Part shown: positions 1-10,489 of the stretch, one piece after another
Position numbering within the stretch: position 1 is the stretch's first letter
Layout: every line of letters starts with the position of its first letter
Source of the DNA: Allokutzneria sp. A3M-2-11 16
GTDB lineage: Bacteria > Actinomycetota > Actinomycetes > Mycobacteriales > Pseudonocardiaceae
Assembly (NCBI RefSeq): GCF_024213555.1
Contig: NZ_JANAVO010000001.1
Location: forward strand, 1,612,001-1,676,000
DNA: 64,000 bases
Direction: 5' to 3'
Notes under the pieces: generated by a model
The model's database searches: none
Told to the model about the DNA's origin: nothing
Seen by the model: the letters and a program-made list of their open reading frames with translations, nothing else
Position numbers and translations under genes: made by a program

Positions 1-678
1 GTCGAGATGCTGGGCAACGAGGCCGACCAAGTACGGGTCGGAGCCCTCCATGCGCTTGCGGGCCTGGCAAAGAGCAGACCGGATTACACGCAGACCGTGC
101 TCGACATCATCTGCTCCTACCTCCGCCGTCCGTTCGAGCACTCGTCCTTCGAGAGGCGCCCCGACGAACCGCATCGGTACCTGCCCAAGCCCGAGGAGCG
201 GGACCCGGACACCGACCGCGAACGCCAGGTCCGGGAGACCGCGCAACGGCTGATCCACGACCTCCTGCCGAAGCGGGACACCGAGGGCCCGACCTACGAC
301 CTGGACCTGACCGGCGCCAAGCTCGAATACCTGGAGCTGAGCAACCTGCGCATCGGCAGGCTGGTCGCGCGGTACACGCACTTCATGGGCATCACGCGCT
401 GGCAGGGGGCCGAGTTCGGCAAGGAGGTCCTGCTCACCAACGCCGTCTTCCACGGCCGGGCGGAGCTGCACCACGCGAAGTTCCGCAACGGGATCTCGTT
501 GCTGGCCACCAGGTTCGACCGCGAGCTCAGCATCCACCACGCTCTGGTCGAGCAGTGGGCGGACTTCCGCGTCGAGGCCCCGCTGATCCGGCACGAGGAG
601 CTCACCTTCGGGAAGCTGGACCGCCTCCAACTGCCGGAGGGGTGGCGGGTCGAGGACGGCAAGCTGATCATCCCGTGA
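1..678 (+). CDS. Pentapeptide-repeat-like protein, 5' partial
   Basis: The frame is open from the first base (gtc gag atg), so the true start probably lies before the window. The visible 225 residues hold a helical, HEAT-like stretch (residues 1-45, with 'VRVGALHALAGLA'), a charged linker rich in Arg, Asp and Pro, and then a run from about residue 95 to 210 with the A/N-L/F-x-x-x periodicity of pentapeptide repeats (for example 'LTGAKLEYLELSNLRIG', 'TNAVFHGRAELHHAKF'). Such beta-helical proteins are common and mostly of unknown role in actinomycetes; N-terminal membrane segments, if present, are outside the window. Its stop overlaps the convergent flavoprotein gene by 11 bases. Confidence 0.6.
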   Translation, partial: VEMLGNEADQVRVGALHALAGLAKSRPDYTQTVLDIICSYLRRPFEHSSFERRPDEPHRYLPKPEERDPDTDRERQVRETAQRLIHDLLPKRDTEGPTYDLDLTGAKLEYLELSNLRIGRLVARYTHFMGITRWQGAEFGKEVLLTNAVFHGRAELHHAKFRNGISLLATRFDRELSIHHALVEQWADFRVEAPLIRHEELTFGKLDRLQLPEGWRVEDGKLIIP

Positions 679-1165
679 CGCGCTCGACCCGCTCCAGCGC
701 CAGATCCCACGCCAGGTCGGGCACCAGTTCGACGCCGCCCGCGCGCAGGGCCGCGATGTGCCCGTCCCACGCGGGGTGGCGCGTGTGGGCCTCGCTGACC
801 TGCGGGAGCACCACGACCGGCGTCGCCGAGCCGATCGCTTCGGAGACGGTCGTGAGCGCCTGGTTGTCGCCGAGCCCGAGCGCCAGCTTCGCGACGCTGT
901 TGGCGGAGGCGGGCGCCCAGAGGTAGCAGTCCACGACGGGGTGCGGGCGCGGTTCGGTGGGCAACCGCGACGCACCCCGCACGGGCAACCCCGTCAGCTC
1001 GCGCAGCACCTCAACCTCGCCCGCCGCCTCGAACCACGTAAAAGCGTTGGGCGTCAACGTGATCGCGACCCTCCACCCCAGCTGCACCGCAGGCTCCACC
1101 ACCCGCTCCCGCACATCGAGCACGCTGAACGTCGCACTGCACATCAACCCCAGAACCCTCTTCAC
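668..1165 (-). CDS. Flavoprotein, HFCD/PPC-decarboxylase-like
   Basis: A 165-residue protein starting at a GTG. It resembles the homo-oligomeric flavin-containing Cys decarboxylase fold: N-terminal beta strand 'KRVLGLMCSATFSVLDV', a Rossmann-like Thr/Pro region ('ITLTPNAFTWF'), the segment 'VVDCYLWAPASANSVAKLALGLGDNQALT' that matches the substrate-binding 'APASANTxAKxAxGxxDNL' region of the family, and 'PVVVLPQVS' where the family has its P-x-M-N-x-x-M clamp. The clamp is not conserved, so a CoA-biosynthesis role is unlikely; an FMN-binding protein of unknown substrate is the safest call. No clear ribosome binding site precedes the start. It is convergent with the gene at 1-678. Confidence 0.7.
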   Translation of the reverse strand: MKRVLGLMCSATFSVLDVRERVVEPAVQLGWRVAITLTPNAFTWFEAAGEVEVLRELTGLPVRGASRLPTEPRPHPVVDCYLWAPASANSVAKLALGLGDNQALTTVSEAIGSATPVVVLPQVSEAHTRHPAWDGHIAALRAGGVELVPDLAWDLALERVERVTG

Positions 1166-1267
1166 ATCCCCATCCCAACACCCGCCGCATTACACTCCAC
1201 CCATGCCCTCATGCCCTCCCACCTCGTGGAACACCCACCCAACCCTGGCTTGAGTGGTCCAAACCAA

Positions 1268-1332
1268 TCCCGTTTCGTACTCTTAGCGGGAAAGAGAGCG
1301 CTCCCAAATACGGCTTTGAGTACGAAACGGGA
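1268..1332. repeat. 15-bp perfect inverted repeat with 35-bp spacer
   Basis: The left arm TCCCGTTTCGTACTC (1268-1282) is exactly complementary to the right arm GAGTACGAAACGGGA (1318-1332). The pair lies between the start of the flavoprotein gene and the end of purL, just beyond the purL terminator hairpin. The arms are AT-richer than the surroundings. It could be a composite terminator, a regulator site for the flavoprotein gene, or the scar of a small element. Confidence 0.6.
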
Positions 1333-1333
1333 A

Positions 1334-1371
1334 AACGGGGCCGCGCTCCGGAGATGGAGGGCGGCCCCGTT
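1334..1371 (-). terminator. Intrinsic terminator of the purSQL operon
   Basis: An 11-bp stem AACGGGGCCGC / GCGGCCCCGTT (1334-1344 and 1361-1371) closes a 16-base loop. Read on the minus strand it lies just after the purL stop and is followed by a short T run (TTTT, from bases 1332-1335). Confidence 0.75.
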
Positions 1372-1395
1372 CGGGTGCGGCGGTAGTGCGGAGTG

Positions 1396-3683
<2,288 letters not shown>

Positions 3684-3687
<4 letters not shown>

Positions 3688-4355
3688 GCCTTCACCACCG
3701 CGTCGAGAACGGACAGGAACATGCCGAGGCCGTCGTCGGTCGGCCCGGTCAGCGCGTCGATCGCGTGCTCGGGGTGCGGCATCAGCCCCACCACCCGGCC
3801 GCGGGCGTCGGTCACGCCCGCGATGTCGTTGCGCGAACCGTTGGGGTTGTTCCCCACGTAGCGGAAGACAACGCGTCCCTCGGCCTCGAGTTCGTCCACA
3901 GTGGACTGATCGGCGACGTAGCGGCCCTCACCGGACTTGAGCGGCACCAGGATCTCCGCGTCCGGCTCGTAGCGGGTGGTCCACGCGGTTCCCGCGTTCT
4001 CCACCCGCAGCCACTGGTCCCGGCAGACGAAGTGCAGCCCGGCGTTGCGCAGCAGCGCCCCGGGCAGCAGCCCCGCCTCGCAGAGGATCTGGAAACCGTT
4101 GCAGATCCCCAGCACCGGCATCCCGCGCTTGGCCGCGTCGATCACCTCGGTCATCACCGGGGCGAACTTCGCGATGGCCCCGCAGCGGAGGTAGTCGCCG
4201 TAGGAGAACCCGCCGGGGACGATGACGGCGTCCACCCCGCGCAGGTCGTGGTCGGCGTGCCAGAGCGGCACCGCCTCGGCCTCGGCGTAGCGCGCGGCGC
4301 GGGCCGCGTCGACGTCGTCGAGGGTGCCGGGGAAGGTGATGACTCCGATCTTCAC
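3684..4355 (-). CDS. purQ: FGAM synthase glutaminase subunit PurQ
   Basis: A 223-residue class I glutamine amidotransferase that delivers ammonia to PurL. The nucleophile elbow is 'GICNGFQ' (Cys about residue 85), and the partner His/Glu pair lies in 'MPHPEHAID' near residue 197. '[16 protein letters not shown]' near residue 47 is the usual oxyanion-side signature. It overlaps purS by four bases upstream and purL by four bases downstream, giving a tight S-Q-L operon. A perfect 13-bp palindrome (GTCCAC-A-GTGGAC) lies inside the gene at 3894-3906. Confidence 0.97.
3894..3906. repeat. 13-bp palindrome GTCCAC-A-GTGGAC (copy 1)
   Basis: A perfect palindrome inside purQ, where it encodes Ser-Thr-Val-Asp on the minus strand. 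Identical or complementary copies occur at 8201, 35563 and 51488, with near matches at 2644 and 16496. The function is unknown. Confidence 0.7.
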
Positions 4356-4591
4356 GACTCGACCCTGCGGACGGTCCAGTCCTCGATCACCGTGTTGGCC
4401 AGTAAGGTCTCGGCGATCTTGGCGAGCGCGGCGTCGTCGACCGAGTCGTCGACCTCCAGCTCGAAGCGCTTTCCCTGGCGGACGGAGGTGACCCCGTCGA
4501 AGCCGAGGCGCGGTAGCGCGTTGGCCACCGCCTGTCCTTGCGGGTCGAGGATTTCCTGCTTGGGCATGACGTCAACGACGACACGGGCCAC
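4352..4591 (-). CDS. purS: FGAM synthase subunit PurS
   Basis: PurS is the small structural subunit that bridges PurL and PurQ. I place the start at the GTG giving '[19 protein letters not shown]' (79 residues) because GGGAG lies eight bases upstream. An in-frame GTG nine bases earlier would overlap that ribosome binding site. The protein has the usual length and fold sequence ('[19 protein letters not shown]', '[11 protein letters not shown]'). The stop overlaps the purQ start by four bases (ATGA). It is first in the purine operon; the 187-bp spacer to the divergent epimerase gene should hold the promoter. Confidence 0.93.
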   Translation of the reverse strand: MARVVVDVMPKQEILDPQGQAVANALPRLGFDGVTSVRQGKRFELEVDDSVDDAALAKIAETLLANTVIEDWTVRRVES

Positions 4592-4778
4592 TGGTCGCAC
4601 TCCCAGGTTTGTGGCTCGGCGGGCAGCCGCAGCGTACCTGACCAGCGGGTTCGAACCTTCTTCAGAGTTGGTGCGGACGGGCGTGAGCTGCGCCGCAGAT
4701 CAATTTCACCTGATCGCCGTCCGTTCGCCCACCGCGAGAAGGATGGCCGGGCCTCCTCCGGCCAGTCAGGCTTGGTGC

Positions 4779-5771
4779 ATGCGGGTACTCGTACTAGGTG
4801 GAACGAAGTTCCTGTCCAAGGCCGTCGCGACCGAACTGGTCCGGCGCGGGCACGACGTCCTCTGCGCGGCGCGCGGCGCCTCCGGCGACGTCCCGGCGGG
4901 AGCCCGGCTGATACGCGTCGACCGAAACGACCCAGACGGGTTCGCCCCCTTGGCCGGCGAGCGCTTCGACTCCGTGATCGACGTCGCCACGATGTCCTTG
5001 ACCTGGGTCAACGAGGCCCTCCAGGCGCTGGCCGCGAACGCGGGGCACTGGACGTTCGTCTCCTCCATCAGCGTCTACGCCGACCACGGACCGCTCGGCC
5101 AGGACACCTCGTCCGAGATCGTCGAACCGCTGCTGGAGGTGACCGAGGCGCGGACCCCGGCGGACAACCCCGCGGCGTACGGGCGGATCAAGGTGGCCAG
5201 CGAGAACCGGGTCCGCGAGGAGCTCGGCGACCGCGCGTTCATCCCGCGCCCCGGCCTGATCACCGGGCACGAGGACTGGTCCGACCGGTTCGGCTACTGG
5301 CCCGCGCGCTTCTACCAGGGCGGCCGGGCCGTGGTCCCGGACGTGCCGGAGCAGCCCGCGCAGTACGTCGACGTCCTCGACCTGGCGAACTGGCTGGTGG
5401 ACGCCTCAGAGCAGCGGCTGGGCGGCACCTTCGACGCGATCGGCCCGATCACCCCGTTCCCCGAGCTGATCGCCGAGGTCGCCCAGGTGGCCGGGCAGGA
5501 CATCGAGCTGGTCCCGGTCGCGGAGGACAGGCTGACCGCCGCGGAGGTGAAGCCCTGGTCGGGCCCGCGGTCGCTGCCGGTGTGGGCGCCCGGCCACCAC
5601 GGCATGCTCTCCCACGACCCGAAGCCCGCGGCCGACGCGGGGCTGCGGCACCGCTCGCTCGGCGACGCCACCAGGGCGGCGCTGGAGAACGAGCTGCGGC
5701 TCGGCCTGGAGCGGGAGCGCCGCGCCGGGCTCACCCACGAGGAGGAGGCCGAGCTGCTGCGCGTGTCCTGA
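4779..5771 (+). CDS. NAD-dependent epimerase/dehydratase-family reductase
   Basis: A 330-residue extended-SDR-like protein. The N-terminus 'MRVLVLGGTKFLSKAVATELVRRGHDV' is a Rossmann dinucleotide-binding motif, with GGTKFLS in place of the usual GGTRFLG. 'TFVSSISVYAD' near residue 92 and 'YGRIKVASE' near 130 correspond to the catalytic Ser and the YxxxK motif. The C-terminal half binds the unknown substrate. Proteins of this group in actinomycetes are usually annotated as reductases or NAD-dependent epimerases without known substrate. It is divergent from purS, and a 13-bp stem-loop follows the stop. Confidence 0.8.
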   Translation: MRVLVLGGTKFLSKAVATELVRRGHDVLCAARGASGDVPAGARLIRVDRNDPDGFAPLAGERFDSVIDVATMSLTWVNEALQALAANAGHWTFVSSISVYADHGPLGQDTSSEIVEPLLEVTEARTPADNPAAYGRIKVASENRVREELGDRAFIPRPGLITGHEDWSDRFGYWPARFYQGGRAVVPDVPEQPAQYVDVLDLANWLVDASEQRLGGTFDAIGPITPFPELIAEVAQVAGQDIELVPVAEDRLTAAEVKPWSGPRSLPVWAPGHHGMLSHDPKPAADAGLRHRSLGDATRAALENELRLGLERERRAGLTHEEEAELLRVS

Positions 5772-5777
5772 CGCGGG

Positions 5778-5806
5778 AGGCGGGCCGCCGCACCGGCGGC
5801 CCGCCT
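5778..5806. terminator. Bidirectional terminator hairpin
   Basis: A perfect 13-bp GC stem (5778-5790 with 5794-5806) and a three-base loop sit between the convergent epimerase and serine protease genes. There is no T run, as is usual in high-GC actinobacteria. Confidence 0.75.
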
Positions 5807-5813
5807 GACGCGC

Positions 5814-6959
5814 TCAGAGCTGGTTCTTGATCTTCTCGTGCACCAGGTCGATGCGGACGCCCTGGTTGGGGCAGCCGCCGTAGTGGTGCAGCGAGATCAC
5901 CTTGTGCGTCTTGCCGGAGAGCACCGGCGAACCCGACGATCCGCCCTCGGTGTCGCACTTGTAGCCGATGTCGGACTCCTTCACCCGCCCGTCCACCTTG
6001 ACGGAGAACACCTGGCAGTCCCCGGACGCCGACTGGTCGTCCTTGAGCGAGACCTTCTTGAGCTTCCCGGCGGGGTGGCCGACCACGTACATCTTCTCGC
6101 CGACGTCGGGCACGCGCGGGTCCAGCTCCAGCGTGCCGAACGGCTGCACCTTGGCGAAGTCGGTCACCGAGAACAGCGTGTAGTCCAGGCCGTAGTCGGT
6201 GGAGAGCACCTGCGAGGCGAGGACCTTGGTCACCGTGCCGCTCGCGGTGCCGCCGCAGGTGTCGCACTGGTAGTTGAACCAGACCTCGATCTGCTGCGGG
6301 TTGGTGGAGAAGCAGTGGTTGTTGGTCAGCATCCGGTTGTTCGCGCCGACCCGCCAGCCCGTGCACAGCGAGGAACCGTTGCGGAGCAGTTTCGCCACCG
6401 CGGCGGTCTTGGAGAATTCGGTCGGATTGCTGGTCTTGTAGCAGACCGCGTCCTTGTAATCATTGGTTCCGCAGATACTGCGGGTCTCCGCGTCCGCGCG
6501 CGCCGCGAACTCGGCGTCGGTGAATCCGCGCGTGATCTTGTCAATGCGCGCCGAGCTCAGCGGGGAAGGGGCCCCGCCGTCCTTGGCCCGCAGGGTGACC
6601 ACCGCGGAGTCGCCGGTGACCGACAACGCCCAGAAACCGGTGTCGGTCGGCGTAGCGGGCGCGTCGCCCTCCGTCGGTTTGGCCGAGTAACGGTAGCTCT
6701 CCGACCCCTTCGGATCGGCGATCACCAGCTCGTCCGTCGGAGCCAGCCGCAGGCCGGTGACGTGCGTCTTCACGTACCAGGACCCGGCGCGGTCGATCAC
6801 CGCGACCGGGCCCGCCGCGGTGACCTCGGCGCGCACCGCCTCCTCGGTCCCGACCTGTTGCGCGCCCTGTTCGACCGGGGCGGACCGGGCCTCTCCGGTA
6901 AGGACGAACGCGGGTAGCGCCAAAGTGGCCGCGACTATAATCTTGCCGAATGCGTGCAT
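5814..6959 (-). CDS. Secreted trypsin-like serine protease
   Basis: A 381-residue chymotrypsin-fold protease with a signal peptide ('MHAFGKIIVAATLALPAFVLTGEARSA'). An N-terminal beta-rich region of about 140 residues precedes the protease domain. The triad is visible as His in 'TNNHC' (about 214), Asp in 'LDYTLF' (about 259) and Ser in 'GGSSGSPV' (about 339). The Cys-rich core ('CDTCGG', 'SICG', 'AVCY') suggests several disulfides. The ATG at 6959 is chosen because GAGG lies five bases upstream; the GTG six bases earlier would overlap it. The protein resembles secreted serine proteases that follow an SSGSP rather than GDSGG pattern, as in V8/Lys-C-like enzymes. Confidence 0.85.
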   Translation of the reverse strand: MHAFGKIIVAATLALPAFVLTGEARSAPVEQGAQQVGTEEAVRAEVTAAGPVAVIDRAGSWYVKTHVTGLRLAPTDELVIADPKGSESYRYSAKPTEGDAPATPTDTGFWALSVTGDSAVVTLRAKDGGAPSPLSSARIDKITRGFTDAEFAARADAETRSICGTNDYKDAVCYKTSNPTEFSKTAAVAKLLRNGSSLCTGWRVGANNRMLTNNHCFSTNPQQIEVWFNYQCDTCGGTASGTVTKVLASQVLSTDYGLDYTLFSVTDFAKVQPFGTLELDPRVPDVGEKMYVVGHPAGKLKKVSLKDDQSASGDCQVFSVKVDGRVKESDIGYKCDTEGGSSGSPVLSGKTHKVISLHHYGGCPNQGVRIDLVHEKIKNQL

Positions 6960-7085
6960 AAGCACCTCGCAGGGAAATTACTTCAGCAGGGTGCTTTTGA
7001 TACTGGTTGTCGGTTAATTCGGCGTCACTCTGACATCCGCCGTAATCGGCGCACCATTCAGCTCACGCCTTTGGTCTGGCGGTCC

Positions 7086-7091
7086 TAGACT
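7086..7091 (+). promoter_or_regulatory. -10 element TAGACT of a leaderless gene
   Basis: TAGACT lies seven bases before the ATG at 7099 and no ribosome binding site is visible, so the transcript probably begins at the start codon. Confidence 0.55.
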
Positions 7092-7098
7092 CGGGCGT

Positions 7099-7734
7099 AT
7101 GCGGATCACCCACTACCGCCACTCGTGCGTCCTGCTGGAGACCGGTTCGGCGCGGCTGCTGCTGGACCCCGGCGCCTTCTCGTCCGGCTTCGACGGGCTG
7201 ACCGAGCTGGACGCGGTCCTGGTGACGCACCAGCACCCCGACCACCTGGACCTGGACCGGCTGCCGGAGCTGCTCGCGGCCAACCCGCGCGCGGAGCTGG
7301 TGGTGGACCGGGGTTCCGCCGCCGCGATCGCCGGTCTCGGCCTCACGCCGAAGGTCGTCACGACCGGCGAGACGATCACGCTCGGCGGGCTCCGGATCGA
7401 CGTGGTCGGCGGCGACCACGCCACCATCTACGGCGCGCTGCCCGGCATCCCCAACCTCGGCTACGTGATCGGCGACGGCGCGTTCTACCACCCCGGCGAC
7501 GCGTTGTTCGTGCCCGACCAGGACGTCGACGTGCTCGGCCTGCCGACCGAGGCGCCGTGGCTGAAGCTCGCCGAGACGGTCGACTTCATGAACGCGGTCG
7601 GGCCCCGGGTGGCCGTGCCGATCCACGAGGCGCTGCTGGCGCGGCCGGAGCTGTACTACGGCTGGTTCGACCGGCTCAGCGCGGAGAGAACCGAGGTCCG
7701 TGCGCCGAAGCACGCCGAGGCGACGGAACTCTGA
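7099..7734 (+). CDS. Metallo-beta-lactamase-fold metal-dependent hydrolase
   Basis: A 211-residue UlaG/YtnP-type hydrolase. The metal ligand motif 'VTHQHPDH' (HxHxDH) is at residues 48-55, further ligands are probably His in 'VGGDHATIY' and Asp in 'YHPGDALF', and the C-terminal His in 'VPIHEAL' completes the site. Actinobacterial proteins of this type are annotated as MBL-fold metallohydrolases of unknown substrate. A TAGACT box seven bases upstream points to a leaderless mRNA. The 3' end overlaps the convergent deacetylase gene by 59 bases. Confidence 0.85.
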   Translation: MRITHYRHSCVLLETGSARLLLDPGAFSSGFDGLTELDAVLVTHQHPDHLDLDRLPELLAANPRAELVVDRGSAAAIAGLGLTPKVVTTGETITLGGLRIDVVGGDHATIYGALPGIPNLGYVIGDGAFYHPGDALFVPDQDVDVLGLPTEAPWLKLAETVDFMNAVGPRVAVPIHEALLARPELYYGWFDRLSAERTEVRAPKHAEATEL

Positions 7735-8350
7735 CCTCCGCGTAGGTGCCGGGGACCGCGTCGTCGCGCAACGCGTCGTCGACTGCGTCGAACAGCGCCC
7801 ACCGGTACGGGTGGTGGGCCAGATCGGCCGCGTTCACGTCGATCCGCACCAGCTCGGCGCGACGAATGCCGCGCTGCCCGACGCGCCGCACCCGCCCGCG
7901 CCAGTGCGCGCCGGTCTTGAGGTCGTGCACCCCGTTGGCGTCGGCGCAGACGGCGAATCCGTGCCGCCGCAACGCGGTCATCGTGCCCAGCGACACCGTC
8001 TCGTCGAACACGGCGAAGCAGTCGGTGACCAGCCCGCGCGCTTCGAAGGACGCCACCGAGGCGATCAGCCGCAGCCCGGCCTCGTGCGCGGGCAGGGAGG
8101 GCTTGCGCCTGGCCCTCCGCTGCTGCGGCACGAGCACCGGGCCGCGCGCGAAACCGTTGAGCACCACGGCATCCCCGGCACTCCGCCGGAACCGAATCCA
8201 GTCCACTGTGGACTGTTCGGCGGCGGGGAGCGGGGTGGTCAGCAGGGACAGCGGGACGCGGAGCCGGTCCAGCTCGTCGGCGACGGACGCGCAGTGCTCC
8301 AGTGAGCCGCGGTCGATGCCGGAGAGCGAGACCAGGAGCCTGGTAGCCAC
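7676..8350 (-). CDS. DUF2334 polysaccharide-deacetylase-like protein
   Basis: A 224-residue protein starting at a GTG ('VATRLLVSLSGIDRGSLEHCASV'); no other plausible start lies between it and the end of purC. The pattern 'LLVSLSGI', 'VPLSLLTTP', 'LPAHEAGLRLIA', 'TDCFAVFDETVS' and 'LRRHGFAVCAD' matches DUF2334, a NodB-like (polysaccharide deacetylase) fold. The usual metal-binding His/Asp set looks partly degenerate: 'VLNGFARG' stands where a His is expected and 'FDETVS' replaces the 'PRW' segment. It could be an inactive homologue. It follows purC by 74 bases and contains one 13-bp palindrome (8201-8213). Confidence 0.7.
   Translation of the reverse strand: MATRLLVSLSGIDRGSLEHCASVADELDRLRVPLSLLTTPLPAAEQSTVDWIRFRRSAGDAVVLNGFARGPVLVPQQRRARRKPSLPAHEAGLRLIASVASFEARGLVTDCFAVFDETVSLGTMTALRRHGFAVCADANGVHDLKTGAHWRGRVRRVGQRGIRRAELVRIDVNAADLAHHPYRWALFDAVDDALRDDAVPGTYAEVRVPSPRRASAHGPRFSPR
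8201..8213. repeat. 13-bp palindrome GTCCAC-T-GTGGAC (copy 2)
   Basis: A perfect copy inside the DUF2334 gene, where it again encodes Ser-Thr-Val-Asp. It is followed by TGTTCGGCGG, similar to the flank of copy 1 (TGATCGGCGA). Confidence 0.7.
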
Positions 8351-8424
8351 GTCCCCATTCAGCAGGACCGAGGTGACCAGCGGCTTTACCGCCGATGACG
8401 GCGGGCGTCCGATCCCGCGAACTC

Positions 8425-9315
8425 TCAGGCGGGTGAGGGCCAGTCCGCCATCGAGCGACCGGTGATCATCTCGTAGGCCCGCAGGTAGCGCTCGCGGGTG
8501 GCCTCGACGATGTCGGCGGGCAACGCGGGCGGCGGCGTGTCGCTCGCGCGGTCCCACCCGGACGCGGGCGAGGTCAGCCAGTCGCGCACGAACTGCTTGT
8601 CGAAGGACCGCTGCCCCCGGCCCGGCGCGTACTCGTCGGCGGGCCAGAACCGGGAGGAGTCCGGCGTCAGCACCTCGTCGCCGAGCACCAGCGCGCCGGT
8701 GGTGTCCGTGCCGAACTCGAACTTCGTGTCGGCCAGGATCACGCCGCGCTCCCGCGCGTGCTCGGCGGCGCGCGTGTAGACCCGCAGCGTCAGCTCGCGC
8801 AGCCGCTCCGCCTTCTCCTGCCCGACCTCCTTCACCACGGCCTCGAAGGAGACGTTCTCGTCGTGCGCGCCGATCTCGGCCTTGGTCGCCGGGGTGAAGA
8901 TCGGCTCGGCCAGCCGGGAGGACTCCACCAGCCCAGCGGGCAGCTCCACCCCGCACACCGCGCCGGTGCGGTTGTAGTCGGTGAGGCCGGAGCCCGTCAG
9001 GTAGCCGCGCGCAACGCACTCCACCGGCTCCATCGACAGGCGGCGCACCAGCAGCGCGCGGCCGCGGACCTCGTCGGGGATGCGCGGGTCGTCGTGCGCG
9101 ACGAGGTGGTTCGGCACCAGGTCGGACAGCAGCTCGAACCAGAACACGCTCATCGCCGTGAGCACGCGCCCCTTGTCCGGGATGGCGGACTCCAGCACGT
9201 GGTCGTACGCGGAGATGCGGTCCGAGGCGATCAGGAGCAGGTGCTCGTCGTCCACCGCGTGGAGCTGGCGGACCTTACCGGCGGCGATCTGCGGGTACTC
9301 GGCGAGCGTTGGCAC
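8425..9315 (-). CDS. purC: SAICAR synthetase PurC
   Basis: Phosphoribosylaminoimidazole-succinocarboxamide synthase, 296 residues, which condenses CAIR with aspartate using ATP. Family motifs: '[26 protein letters not shown]' (glycine-rich loop and SDRIS motif, residues 13-38), '[16 protein letters not shown]' near 95 and '[11 protein letters not shown]' near 190. This is the long, eukaryote-like form common in actinobacteria. A TAGGGT box (9322-9327) six bases upstream of the GTG suggests a leaderless transcript. The DUF2334 gene follows on the same strand. Confidence 0.96.
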   Translation of the reverse strand: MPTLAEYPQIAAGKVRQLHAVDDEHLLLIASDRISAYDHVLESAIPDKGRVLTAMSVFWFELLSDLVPNHLVAHDDPRIPDEVRGRALLVRRLSMEPVECVARGYLTGSGLTDYNRTGAVCGVELPAGLVESSRLAEPIFTPATKAEIGAHDENVSFEAVVKEVGQEKAERLRELTLRVYTRAAEHARERGVILADTKFEFGTDTTGALVLGDEVLTPDSSRFWPADEYAPGRGQRSFDKQFVRDWLTSPASGWDRASDTPPPALPADIVEATRERYLRAYEMITGRSMADWPSPA

Positions 9316-9321
9316 GGGGCA

Positions 9322-9327
9322 ACCCTA
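9322..9327 (-). promoter_or_regulatory. -10 element TAGGGT of purC
   Basis: On the minus strand TAGGGT is followed after six bases by the GTG start of purC, a leaderless arrangement. Confidence 0.55.
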
Positions 9328-9425
9328 GTCGGCGCACTCCCCTGGCAGATCCCGAAAGGCTTGGTGATCACCCGCCTCCGCCGCAGACTTGAGCCCGGAT
9401 CCCCTGCTGGAGGAGGAAAATCGCC

Positions 9426-9914
9426 GTGCGCCGTCCCCTCGCCGCCCTCGCGCTGTCCGCCGTCGCCGTGTTCGGCTTCACAACGCCCGCGACCGCCGGG
9501 CCGCGGGCCATGAACCAGCTCAACGAGAGCGAGCGCAAGATCTGCGCGGAGAACCCCGTCAGGTGCCTCGCCGCGGTCGCGGTCGCCAAGACCGCCAGCG
9601 ACGAGTCGACGTCGGCGTTCTCCGGCCAGAAGTACGACGGCACCCAGCGCGACGCCGCCCGGCACTGCATGTGGCAGTCCCTGCTCAGCGCCGACCACGG
9701 CAGCGCCTACGCGAAGCGCTGGGGCGACGCCCACGAGGAGAACCCCGCGCCCCCGGCCAGCCACGAGATGGACTTCCACAACAACGCCGTCGCCAGGGCG
9801 TGGGGCGGGCAGGTGGCGCGGAACAAGCTCATCGCCCACTGCACCACCTCGGCGCGCGCGGCGGCGTTCAAGGACTACAGCGACAAGCAGAAGCTGGTCT
9901 ACCTCGCGAAGTGA
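9426..9914 (+). CDS. Small secreted protein, DUF6973-like
   Basis: A 162-residue exported protein with a signal peptide (residues 1-24, ending 'TTPATAGPRA'). The mature part has 'DAARHCMWQSLLS', 'HEMDFHNNAVAR' and four Cys, the RHCxW...HE...DxxNN pattern seen in the DUF6973 family of actinomycete secreted proteins. The conserved His and Glu could bind metal, but no activity is known. GGAGG lies about eight bases before the GTG start. A weak hairpin follows. Confidence 0.7.
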   Translation: MRRPLAALALSAVAVFGFTTPATAGPRAMNQLNESERKICAENPVRCLAAVAVAKTASDESTSAFSGQKYDGTQRDAARHCMWQSLLSADHGSAYAKRWGDAHEENPAPPASHEMDFHNNAVARAWGGQVARNKLIAHCTTSARAAAFKDYSDKQKLVYLAK

Positions 9915-9933
9915 CCCGGACGAGGCAGAACTT

Positions 9934-9960
9934 CCGCCGATCGAAGCTTTGCATCGGCGG
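9934..9960 (+). terminator. Hairpin after the DUF6973-like gene
   Basis: CCGCCGAT (9934-9941) pairs with ATCGGCGG (9953-9960) around an 11-base loop. There is no T run; it is a likely weak terminator. Confidence 0.45.
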
Positions 9961-10025
9961 CGGAGGTTTCCGCCACGGGTAGTAACGTCACTACGACCAT
10001 TCTGAACTCCAGAAGGAGTGCCGAG

Positions 10026-10472
10026 ATGTCGTCAGGCCGGCTGTTCCGCTGCCTCGCGGTCCTGCTCTGCGGCTTCGCCCTGATCGCTACCGGACCCGCC
10101 GCACTGGCAGGCCCGGCGACATCCCCGCCCCCGGCCTCGCCTTTCGCGGTATTCGACTACTACCACCTGCCGAGCAGCGGAAAGCTCGGTTGGTCGCCGG
10201 TCGAGGGCGCGGTCAGGTACCACGTCGTGACCGTCAAGGACGGCCAGGCGCCGAAGGCGTTGCGCACCGTGAAGGCCACCGACGAGCAGTTCGTCGAGAT
10301 CCTGGTCGGCGCGAAGTTCAGCCCCGACCGCGCCGCCGCGAACAGCGCCTACCACCTGCGGGTTCAGGCGGAGTTCGCCGACGGCGGCAAGAGTGCGCTG
10401 TCCGGTGAGCCGGTGGTCTACACCGAGGCGCCGGAGACCGGCACGCTGCTGGAGCGCCTCGGCGCCGCCTGA
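10026..10472 (+). CDS. Small secreted protein with a fibronectin-III-like fold
   Basis: A 148-residue protein with a signal peptide (residues 1-29, 'LLCGFALIATGPAALAGPA') and a short Pro-rich linker. The body has the beta-sandwich pattern of a type III domain: 'LGWSPVEGAVRYHVVTVKDG' and 'AYHLRVQAEFADGGKSALSGEPV'. No catalytic residues are seen. AGAAGGAG stands six to nine bases before the ATG. No known function; a cell-surface or matrix role is only inference. Confidence 0.7.
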   Translation: MSSGRLFRCLAVLLCGFALIATGPAALAGPATSPPPASPFAVFDYYHLPSSGKLGWSPVEGAVRYHVVTVKDGQAPKALRTVKATDEQFVEILVGAKFSPDRAAANSAYHLRVQAEFADGGKSALSGEPVVYTEAPETGTLLERLGAA

Positions 10473-10489
10473 GAGCTACTGCCTGAGGG

